Below, in pieces: positions 1 to 5,063 of a stretch of 6,806 nucleotides of DNA. The notes beneath the pieces were generated by a model. It saw only the letters and a program-made list of their open reading frames with translations. It was not told the origin of the DNA and ran no database searches. Source of the DNA: CAISIP01 sp031367285 (GTDB lineage: Bacteria; Pseudomonadota; Gammaproteobacteria; Burkholderiales; Burkholderiaceae_C); NCBI GenBank assembly GCA_031367285.1, contig JANLPN010000300.1, positions 1 through 6,806 on the forward strand, in the 5' to 3' direction. Position numbers and translations under genes: made by a program. How positions within the stretch are numbered: position 1 is the stretch's first letter; the number at the start of each line of letters is the position of its first letter.

Positions 1-1059
1 ACGCTGGACTGGCTGGCGCATTCAGGTGGTGTATCCACATCGTTGTTGCGTTCGCATGCCTACACACTGGAAAACGGGCTGGCGGCGCGCCATGCATTCC
101 GGGTTGCCAGCGGCCTGGACTCCATGGTGCTGGGCGAGCCGCAAATCCTGGGCCAGCTTAAGGAGGCGGTGCGCGCGGCCGAACAGGCAGGCGCCTTGGG
201 TACCACGCTGAGCCAGTTGTTCCAGCGCTCGTTTTCGATTGCCAAGCAGGTGCGCTCGTCCACTGAAATCGGCGCGCACTCCATCAGCATGGCGGCGGCG
301 GCGGTTCGGCTGGCAGGGCAGCTTTTCGAAAAGTTGGGCGACGTCAAAGTGCTGTTTGTCGGGGCCGGTGAAATGGTCGAGCTCTGCGCCACGCACTTCG
401 CCGCCAGGAAACCCCGATCAATCACGGTTGCCAACCGCACGCTGGAGCGTGGCGAAAAACTCGCGGCGCAGTTCGGTGGCGACGTAATGCGGCTGGGCGA
501 TCTGCCGGAGCGCTTGCATGAATTCGACGTGGTGATCAGTTGCACGGCAAGCACGCTGCCCATTATTGGTCTGGGTGCGGTGGAGCGGGCGCTCAAGCGC
601 AGGCGGCATCGGCCCATTTTTATGGTGGACCTGGCAGTGCCGCGCGACATCGAGCCCGAAGTCAAGGCGCTGCAGGATGTTTACCTGTACACGGTGGACG
701 ATTTGGCGGGCGTGGTGCAGACCGGCCAGGCCATCCGACAGGCGGCAGTCGCCGAGGCGGAAACCATCATTGAAGCCGGTGTGCAGAGTTTCATGCATTG
801 GGTGGACCAGCGTGGGACCGTACCTCTGATCCGGCAACTCAATGCGCAGGCCGACGAATGGCGCGCCCTGGAGATCAGTCGCGCGCGCAAGCTGCTGGCC
901 AAGGGGGAAAACGTGGAGGCCGTGCTGGAAGCCCTGTCCCGGGGATTGACCCAGAAAATGCTGCACGGTGCCATGACCGAATTGCATGCTGGTGATGCCA
1001 ATGCACGTGCCCAGGCCAGCTCGGCCGTGCAGCAGTTCTTCCTGCGCAAAGAGCGTTAG
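1..1059 (+). CDS. hemA: Glutamyl-tRNA reductase, 5'-truncated by the window edge
   Basis: Reduces glutamyl-tRNA(Glu) with NADPH to glutamate-1-semialdehyde, the committed step of C5-pathway tetrapyrrole (heme) synthesis in the cytoplasm. The frame is open from base 1, and 352 residues are visible up to the TAG stop. The family signature runs over visible residues 31-56, starting with HAFRVASGLDSMVLGEPQI. The NADPH-binding Rossmann loop is GAGEMVE (121-127), followed by NRT (145-147) and the conserved DLAVPRD (210-216). The rest, from about residue 248, is the helical dimerisation domain. By comparison with E. coli HemA from memory (signature His at 99), about 68 N-terminal residues lie outside the window, including the catalytic Cys of the STCNRTE motif. 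An internal ATG at 43 is not the real start, since coding similarity continues upstream of it. It is the first visible gene of the hemA-prfA-prmC cluster, an arrangement common in beta- and gammaproteobacteria. No odd residues were seen. Confidence 0.97.
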   Translation, partial: TLDWLAHSGGVSTSLLRSHAYTLENGLAARHAFRVASGLDSMVLGEPQILGQLKEAVRAAEQAGALGTTLSQLFQRSFSIAKQVRSSTEIGAHSISMAAAAVRLAGQLFEKLGDVKVLFVGAGEMVELCATHFAARKPRSITVANRTLERGEKLAAQFGGDVMRLGDLPERLHEFDVVISCTASTLPIIGLGAVERALKRRRHRPIFMVDLAVPRDIEPEVKALQDVYLYTVDDLAGVVQTGQAIRQAAVAEAETIIEAGVQSFMHWVDQRGTVPLIRQLNAQADEWRALEISRARKLLAKGENVEAVLEALSRGLTQKMLHGAMTELHAGDANARAQASSAVQQFFLRKER

Positions 1060-1078
1060 CGACGCTGGTAGCCGCCGC

Positions 1079-1097
1079 GGCCGAGGCATGCCCGGCC
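1079..1097 (+). other. Short GC hairpin in the hemA-prfA gap
   Basis: GGCCG (1079-1083) can pair with CGGCC (1093-1097). Inside it, GG (1085-1086) pairs with CC (1091-1092) around a CATG loop, with A1084 bulged. No T-tract follows, so it is not a classical Rho-independent terminator. It could be an RNA stabiliser, a weak pause site or a chance product of GC-rich DNA. The rest of the 116-base gap between hemA and prfA (1060-1175) shows no ORF and no convincing promoter. Confidence 0.25.
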
Positions 1098-1175
1098 ACA
1101 CCCGCCGTAGCAGGCGCATTGCCTTGTGTACCACCCGGTAAATCAACCCCTGTTTTGCAGTGAGCTCTCCTCCCG

Positions 1176-2276
1176 ATGAAAGACTTTTTCCGACAACAAC
1201 TTGACCGGTACACGGTGCGCCTGGGGGAGTTGGAGTTCCTGCTGTCGCGTGAGGACATCATGCAGGATATGGACCAGTTTCTCGTGTTGTCGCGCGAGCA
1301 TTCGGATGTCGCGGCGGTCGCCGGTCGCTGGGCGCGTTACGGCCGGCGCGAAAAGGATCTTGCCGCGGCAGGGGAACTGCTGGAGGCCTCCGGCTCGGAG
1401 CCTGAGATGGCGCTGCTGGCACAAGAGGAGATCGATGCCGCGGTTGCCGAGCTGGGGCAACTGGACGCGGAGCTGCAGCGCATGTTGTTGCCCAAAGATC
1501 CGGACGACGTACGCAACGCATTCATGGAGATTCGGGCCGGCACCGGCGGCGACGAGTCGGCCCTGTTTGCCGCTGACCTCTCGCGTATGTACACGCGTTA
1601 CTGCGAGCGGCGCGGCTGGACGGCCGAGGTTATCAGCGAATCGGTCAGTGAACTGGGAGGCTACAAGGAACTCGTGCTGCGGATAGTGGGTACACACGTG
1701 TATGGCGACCTCAAGTTTGAGTCGGGGGGCCATCGGGTACAACGTGTGCCAGCCACGGAAACGCAGGGGCGCATTCATACCAGCGCATGTACGGTGGCGG
1801 TGCTGGCCGAACCGGACGAATCGGTCGCGGTCCGGATCAATCCGGCCGACCTGCGCATAGACACGTACCGGGCCAGCGGCGCGGGTGGCCAACACATCAA
1901 CAAGACCGACTCCGCGGTACGTATCACGCATCTTCCTACCGGCATCGTGGCCGAATGCCAGGACGACCGCAGCCAGCATCGCAACAAGGCCAAAGCCATG
2001 CAGGTGTTATTGGCCCGGATTCAGGAGAAGGACCGTTCCGAGCGCGCGGCCAAGGATGCCGCTGAACGCAAGAGCCTGATCGGCAGCGGCGACCGTAGCG
2101 ACCGCATCCGCACCTACAACTTCCCGCAGGGCCGGCTGACCGACCATCGCATCAACCTCACGCTGTACAAGCTGCTGACCATCATGGAAGGTGACTTGGA
2201 CGACGTGGTGCAGGCGCTGCAAGCCGCGCAGGCGGCCGAGCAACTGGCGGCCTTGGAGGTCGGTGCTGCCGGCTGA
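1176..2276 (+). CDS. prfA: Peptide chain release factor 1 (RF1)
   Basis: Recognises UAA and UAG stop codons in the ribosomal A site and triggers hydrolysis of peptidyl-tRNA. The 366 residues are close to the usual length of about 360. The N-terminal helical domain covers about 1-110. The stop-codon-reading tripeptide Pro-Ala-Thr, diagnostic of RF1 (RF2 has Ser-Pro-Phe), is at 192-194 in RVPATETQGR. The catalytic GGQ loop is at 237-239 (SGAGGQHINKTDSA). The C-terminal domain carries the conserved GSGDRSDRIRTYNFPQGR block and ends in an Ala-rich tail. The start is constrained: an in-frame TGA at 1161-1163 lies five codons upstream and no other start codon intervenes. There is no good Shine-Dalgarno sequence in front of it; the leader is pyrimidine-rich instead. 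prmC follows after only 7 bases, so the two are almost certainly cotranscribed. Gln239 is the expected methylation target of that neighbour. Confidence 0.99.
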   Translation: MKDFFRQQLDRYTVRLGELEFLLSREDIMQDMDQFLVLSREHSDVAAVAGRWARYGRREKDLAAAGELLEASGSEPEMALLAQEEIDAAVAELGQLDAELQRMLLPKDPDDVRNAFMEIRAGTGGDESALFAADLSRMYTRYCERRGWTAEVISESVSELGGYKELVLRIVGTHVYGDLKFESGGHRVQRVPATETQGRIHTSACTVAVLAEPDESVAVRINPADLRIDTYRASGAGGQHINKTDSAVRITHLPTGIVAECQDDRSQHRNKAKAMQVLLARIQEKDRSERAAKDAAERKSLIGSGDRSDRIRTYNFPQGRLTDHRINLTLYKLLTIMEGDLDDVVQALQAAQAAEQLAALEVGAAG

Positions 2277-2283
2277 CATCCCT

Positions 2284-3153
2284 ATGCCGAGCATCGCTCA
2301 AGCACTGGTCAACGCCTGCGCCAGCGGCGTGGACAGATTGGACGCCCAGCTTCTGCTGCTGCAGGCGCTCGCGAAACCGTCGGCGAAATTGGGGGCACAA
2401 CGCGCCTGGCTGCTGGCCCACGGCGAGGAGGAGATGCCGGCACTGGTGCAGCCTCTATTCGAGGAATACGTACGCCGCCGCGCGGCCGGTGAGCCACTGG
2501 CCTACATCACCTGCCGCAAGGAGTTTTTCGGCCTGGCGCTGCATGTGGATGCGCGTGTGCTGGTGCCCCGTCCCGACACGGAAACGCTGGTGGCATGGGC
2601 ACTGGAGCTGCTGGCAAAACTGCCGGAAAAACCGGTCGCCGCGCAATATGCCGCTTTGGACCTGGGCACGGGCAGCGGCGCCATCGCACTGGCTTTGAAA
2701 CACAGCATGCCGAAATTACACGTGGACGCGGTGGACGCCAGCCTCGAAGCCCTGGCGGTGGCACGCACCAATGCCGGGGCGCTGGGTCTGGAGATCGGGT
2801 TCAGCCATGGTTCATGGCTGGACTACGTTAGCCGCCGCTACCACTGCATTGTTTCCAACCCACCTTATGTGGCGGCGCAGGATCCCCACCTGGCGGCACT
2901 GGTCTGCGAGCCGGCGCAGGCCCTGGTTTCAGGTGTTGATGGCTTGGACGACATCCGCCAGATCGTCGATAGCGCCAGCAAAAACCTCTATCCAGGCGCC
3001 TGGCTGCTGCTGGAGCATGGCTACGACCAGGCTGCGGCCGTACGCACCCTGCTCAATGCGGCGGGCTACCAGGGCATCGCGTCCCGACGCGATCTCGGGG
3101 GCCACGAGCGCTGCAGCGGCGGGCGGATGCCTGGCGCAATACACTGCGGGTGA
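2284..3153 (+). CDS. prmC: Release factor glutamine N5-methyltransferase PrmC (HemK)
   Basis: Uses S-adenosylmethionine to methylate the glutamine of the GGQ motif in RF1 and RF2, raising termination efficiency. With the ATG at 2284 the protein has 289 residues, against roughly 280 for the family. The N-terminal helical substrate-binding domain covers about 1-85. The linker contains PRPDTE (95-100). The SAM-binding motif I is LDLGTGSGAIALAL (126-139), and the catalytic NPPY is at 192-195 (SNPPYV). The start is not certain. The frame stays open far upstream into prfA, and GGAGGT (2255-2260) is 23 bases before this ATG. A GTG at 2263 would overlap prfA but sits only 2 bases after that GGAGGT. 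The ATG is chosen because it gives a normal N-terminus just after the prfA stop. Two family positions look unusual: Cys77 in YITCRKEFFGL, where Gly is usual, and a shortened loop before the conserved Glu-Pro (209-210). The core catalytic motifs are intact. Confidence 0.95.
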   Translation: MPSIAQALVNACASGVDRLDAQLLLLQALAKPSAKLGAQRAWLLAHGEEEMPALVQPLFEEYVRRRAAGEPLAYITCRKEFFGLALHVDARVLVPRPDTETLVAWALELLAKLPEKPVAAQYAALDLGTGSGAIALALKHSMPKLHVDAVDASLEALAVARTNAGALGLEIGFSHGSWLDYVSRRYHCIVSNPPYVAAQDPHLAALVCEPAQALVSGVDGLDDIRQIVDSASKNLYPGAWLLLEHGYDQAAAVRTLLNAAGYQGIASRRDLGGHERCSGGRMPGAIHCG

Positions 3154-3181
3154 TTCGCCACTGCCTGTTTAACCCTGTTGC

Positions 3182-3186
3182 GAGGA
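3182..3186 (+). promoter_or_regulatory. Ribosome binding site of the DUF3303-type gene
   Basis: GAGGA lies 6 bases before the ATG at 3193. It selects that start over an in-frame TTG at 3178, which has no such site in front of it. Confidence 0.7.
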
Positions 3187-3192
3187 AAATTC

Positions 3193-3477
3193 ATGCTGTT
3201 TATGGTCATTGAACGCTTTCGCGACAACGACATGGTCCCGATTTATCAGCGCGTGCGTGATGGCGGGCGCATGATTCCGGAAGGCCTGAAATACATAGAT
3301 AGCTGGGTAGAACCCAATTTCAGCCGCTGTTTCCAATTGATGGAGTGTGATGACCTGCGTTTATTGCAACAATGGGTACTGCAATGGCGCGGAGCAGGCG
3401 TCACTTTTGAAATTGTGCCCGTCGTCAGCAGTGCGCAAACGCGGGAATTGGTAGCACCGCACCTCGCATCGCCGTGA
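3193..3477 (+). CDS. Small DUF3303-type protein of unknown function
   Basis: This 94-residue protein opens with MLFMVIERFRDND and carries the pattern (E/D)GLKYIDSWVEPNFSRCFQLMECDD in its middle (split here as residues near 34-57), then a Trp-rich stretch and FEIVPVV near residue 77. I recognise this as the DUF3303 family of small cytoplasmic ferredoxin-like-fold proteins; no biochemical role is known to me and none is proposed. It has no signal peptide and no membrane segment. It lies 39 bases after prmC and 41 before grxD on the same strand, so it is probably cotranscribed with them. Its codons are visibly richer in A and T (TTT, ATT, AAA, TTA, ATA) than those of hemA, prfA or prmC, which fits a later insertion into the cluster or weaker expression selection. 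The family call comes from memory of the pattern, not from a search. Confidence 0.85.
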   Translation: MLFMVIERFRDNDMVPIYQRVRDGGRMIPEGLKYIDSWVEPNFSRCFQLMECDDLRLLQQWVLQWRGAGVTFEIVPVVSSAQTRELVAPHLASP

Positions 3478-3506
3478 AGGTGAAATAATCTGGCAATTGA
3501 AGCCTC

Positions 3507-3511
3507 AGGAG
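3507..3511 (+). promoter_or_regulatory. Ribosome binding site deciding the grxD start
   Basis: AGGAG ends 1 base before the ATG at 3513 but 7 bases before the ATG at 3519. The spacing therefore favours the second ATG, giving an MSDTQQ N-terminus rather than MDMSDTQQ. Confidence 0.7.
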
Positions 3512-3518
3512 CATGGAT

Positions 3519-3842
3519 ATGAGTGACACACAGCAACGGATAGACGAACTGGTGAAATCGAATGAGGTTTTGCTGTTCATGAAGGGCAACGCCAGTTTTC
3601 CGCAGTGCGGCTTTTCGGGCCGCGCCATCCAGATTCTCAAGGCCTGCGGCGTCGAGCCCAAGGCCATCAAGACGGTCAACGTACTGGAAGACCCTGAAAT
3701 CCGGGCCGGCATCAAGGACTACAGCAACTGGCCTACTATCCCGCAGTTGTACGTCAAAGGCGAATTTATAGGTGGCTCGGACATCATGATGGAGATGTAC
3801 GAAAACGGCGAGCTGCTGCAAGTTCTGACCAAACAGGGCTGA
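3519..3842 (+). CDS. grxD: Monothiol glutaredoxin, Grx4/GrxD type
   Basis: Cytoplasmic CGFS glutaredoxin that binds a [2Fe-2S] cluster with glutathione, usually as a dimer, and passes clusters on or acts with BolA-type partners; it has little classical oxidoreductase activity. The 107 residues match the single-domain bacterial form. Visible landmarks are the glutathione-contacting Lys in LLFMKGN (Lys22), the active site CGFS (30-33), the WPTIPQLYVKGEFIGGSD block with its cis-Pro, and the C-terminal helix EMYENGELLQVL. The start at 3519 is chosen by ribosome-binding-site spacing; the ATG at 3513 would add two residues. It is the last gene before a strong terminator, so it closes the hemA-prfA-prmC cluster. 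The segment between the active site and NVLEDPEI (GVEPKAIKTV) looks slightly longer than in the relatives I recall, with no motif affected. Confidence 0.97.
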   Translation: MSDTQQRIDELVKSNEVLLFMKGNASFPQCGFSGRAIQILKACGVEPKAIKTVNVLEDPEIRAGIKDYSNWPTIPQLYVKGEFIGGSDIMMEMYENGELLQVLTKQG

Positions 3843-3862
3843 GCCGCGCGACGCTTGCGCCG

Positions 3863-3889
3863 GCACGAGCACAGGCCTCGTAGCACGAG
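3863..3889 (+). repeat. Three-part alternating inverted repeat before the grxD terminator
   Basis: GCACGAG occurs at 3863-3869 and again at 3883-3889. Between them CTCGT (3877-3881) is complementary to the ACGAG in both copies. RNA from here could therefore form either of two mutually exclusive 5-bp hairpins, with loops of 7 or 3 bases. The position, in the untranslated tail of grxD about 20 bases before the terminator, suggests a 3' structural element at most. Stems this short may be chance. Confidence 0.35.
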
Positions 3890-3909
3890 ACTGGGCTGCG
3901 TATCTCCTG

Positions 3910-3932
3910 GCCGCCTTATGGCGGCTTTTTTT
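3910..3932 (+). terminator. Rho-independent terminator of the hemA-grxD cluster
   Basis: A perfect 6-bp stem, GCCGCC (3910-3915) with GGCGGC (3920-3925) around a TTAT loop, is followed directly by seven T residues (3926-3932). It sits 67 bases after the grxD stop and separates grxD from the downstream ATPase gene. Confidence 0.93.
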
Positions 3933-3950
3933 GTTGCCATGCAACAAAAA
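3928..3950. repeat. Perfect 10-bp palindrome overlapping the terminator T-tract
   Basis: TTTTTGTTGC (3928-3937) and GCAACAAAAA (3941-3950) are exact reverse complements separated by CAT. The left arm reuses the T-tract of the terminator. Neither strand has a T-run outside the stem, so it is not a second classical terminator. The heptamer ATGCAAC is repeated at 3939-3945 and 3950-3956, 11 bases apart. It may be a protein-binding site upstream of the ATPase gene, or a hairpin that reinforces termination or protects the RNA end. Confidence 0.5.
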
Positions 3951-3974
3951 TGCAACGCCCGGCTTTTCTGCCCT

Positions 3975-4002
3975 TTGCGCAAGACGCGTCCTGTGTTTGA
4001 AT
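3975..4002 (+). promoter_or_regulatory. Weak candidate sigma-70 promoter for the AAA+ ATPase gene
   Basis: TTGCGC (3975-3980) and TTGAAT (3997-4002) are spaced 16 bases apart and match the -35 and -10 consensus at 3 and 4 of 6 positions. A promoter is expected somewhere between the terminator at 3932 and the ribosome binding site at 4024. This is the best pair I see, but the match is weak. Confidence 0.25.
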
Positions 4003-4023
4003 GAACAGGTGGCTTGTCGTAAC

Positions 4024-4028
4024 GGAGG
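4024..4028 (+). promoter_or_regulatory. Strong ribosome binding site of the AAA+ ATPase gene
   Basis: GGAGG stands 5 bases before the ATG at 4034. It fixes the start there and rules against the in-frame ATG at 4001, which lies upstream of this site and has none of its own. Confidence 0.85.
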
Positions 4029-4033
4029 AAACA

Positions 4034-5029
4034 ATGGAATCCCGCAATTCTGTTCCCCGGTCTTCATCTTTCCATCTGCCGGTGGCGCAGATGCGCCGCG
4101 TTTTCAAACCGGACGACGTGGAACGCAAGCTGGCCAGGCTGCAGGACCGAGACCATGACAACCTGCGTGCCACTTACCAGCGTATGCTGGAGCGCGGTCC
4201 GCAGCGTTTTCAGGTCAAACCGGCCGGCGTGCCGGACATGGCCGCTTTGTACGAGGCCTTGCCAAACTTCACCGATGTGCTGGACGATGTGAAACGCCAT
4301 GTGGCGCTGGCGCAGGACAGCCGTGACGGGCTCGAAGTAACACCGATTCTGCTGCTGGGCCCACCGGGAATCGGAAAAACCCATTTCGCGCGCAAGCTGG
4401 CGGACTTGCTGGGCACCGGCATGAGCTTGGTATCGATGGGTTCGATGACGGCCGGGTGGTTGTTGTCCGGTTCATCATCACAATGGAAAGGCGCCAAGCC
4501 CGGCAAGGTGTTTGAGACGCTGGTCGAGGGCGAATATTCCAATCCGGTGATGGTACTTGACGAAATCGACAAGGCCAGTGCCGACGCGCAGTACGACCCA
4601 CTGGGCGCCTTGTACAGCCTGCTGGAGTACGACACGGCGCAGAACTTCACCGACGAGTTCGCCGAGGTCGCGATCGACGCCAGCCAGGTTATCTGGATTA
4701 CCACGGCCAACGACGAAAGTGCGATTCCCGAACCTATTTTGAATCGCATGAACGTATTTGCGGTGGAGGCGCCATCCCCCGAGGCGGCACGCCGGATTGC
4801 GCGTAATCTGTACTGCTCCATCCGAAGCGAGCACGGTTGGGGCGAAAGATTTGACGCCGAACCCGGGGACGACCTGCTGGACCACCTGGGTGGGCTCGCC
4901 CCCAGGGAAATGCGCCGTGCACTGATGACCGGTTTTGGCAACGCCCAGTTGGACCATCGTGATGCGATTGCGCTGACTGATCTGCCAAAGGGCGGCAGCA
5001 AGAAAGGCTCTATCGGTTTTCTGCAGTAG
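4034..5029 (+). CDS. Lon-like AAA+ ATPase without a protease domain
   Basis: A 331-residue protein with one complete AAA+ module. Walker A is GPPGIGKT (109-116) and Walker B is VMVLDEID (172-179). Sensor 1 is Asn226 in WITTAND, a likely arginine finger is Arg238 in LNRMNVF, and a sensor-2-like arginine lies in LAPREMRRAL (289-297). The region resembles the ATPase of Lon: QWKGAKPGKV (150-159) sits where Lon has its aromatic pore loop (YVG.PG), with Trp151 in the Tyr place, and the stretch LLEYDTAQNFTDEF (197-209) recalls the Lon segment before sensor 1. The first 100 residues are charged and helical-looking, not the Lon N-terminal domain. After the small AAA subdomain the protein simply ends, so the Ser-Lys peptidase is absent. 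There is no signal peptide. It is probably a cytoplasmic unfoldase or remodelling ATPase of unknown substrate. The gene stands alone behind a terminator, with its own ribosome binding site, and converges on the transglycosylase gene. Confidence 0.87.
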   Translation: MESRNSVPRSSSFHLPVAQMRRVFKPDDVERKLARLQDRDHDNLRATYQRMLERGPQRFQVKPAGVPDMAALYEALPNFTDVLDDVKRHVALAQDSRDGLEVTPILLLGPPGIGKTHFARKLADLLGTGMSLVSMGSMTAGWLLSGSSSQWKGAKPGKVFETLVEGEYSNPVMVLDEIDKASADAQYDPLGALYSLLEYDTAQNFTDEFAEVAIDASQVIWITTANDESAIPEPILNRMNVFAVEAPSPEAARRIARNLYCSIRSEHGWGERFDAEPGDDLLDHLGGLAPREMRRALMTGFGNAQLDHRDAIALTDLPKGGSKKGSIGFLQ

Positions 5030-5034
5030 CGTTC

Positions 5035-5063
5035 ACCGGGGCATTTGCCGCGTTGCCACCGGT
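5035..5063. terminator. Possible hairpin between the convergent gene ends
   Basis: ACCGG (5035-5039) pairs with CCGGT (5059-5063), and GGCA (5040-5043) pairs with TGCC (5054-5057), with A5058 bulged and a 10-base loop. It fills the 33-base gap between the two convergent stop codons and touches the last base of the opposite-strand stop. There is no T-tract on either strand, so it may be a Rho-assisted or RNA-stabilising structure rather than an intrinsic terminator. Confidence 0.35.

Noticed and set aside
1143..1979. Long minus-strand open frame (about 278 codons) opposite prfA
   Set aside because: It lies wholly against a certain gene, has no recognisable motif, and is rich in Arg, His and Ala as expected for a frame mirrored from GC-rich coding sequence.
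3178..3192. TTG at 3178 as start of the DUF3303 gene
   Set aside because: The GAGGA site at 3182-3186 lies after this codon and is correctly spaced for the ATG at 3193, which gives the family-typical MLFMVIERF start.
3482..3518. Possible separate promoter just before grxD (A/T-rich TAATCT-like element)
   Set aside because: No acceptable -35 element is found at the right distance, and the spacing fits cotranscription with the upstream genes.
4001..4033. ATG at 4001 as start of the AAA+ ATPase
   Set aside because: The strong GGAGG at 4024-4028 lies inside that extension and fits the ATG at 4034. The extra 11 residues show no conserved feature.
3246..4067. Long minus-strand open frame opposite the DUF3303 gene, grxD and the following gap
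   Set aside because: It runs through the terminator hairpin and is antisense to two well-supported genes. Its translation shows no family pattern.
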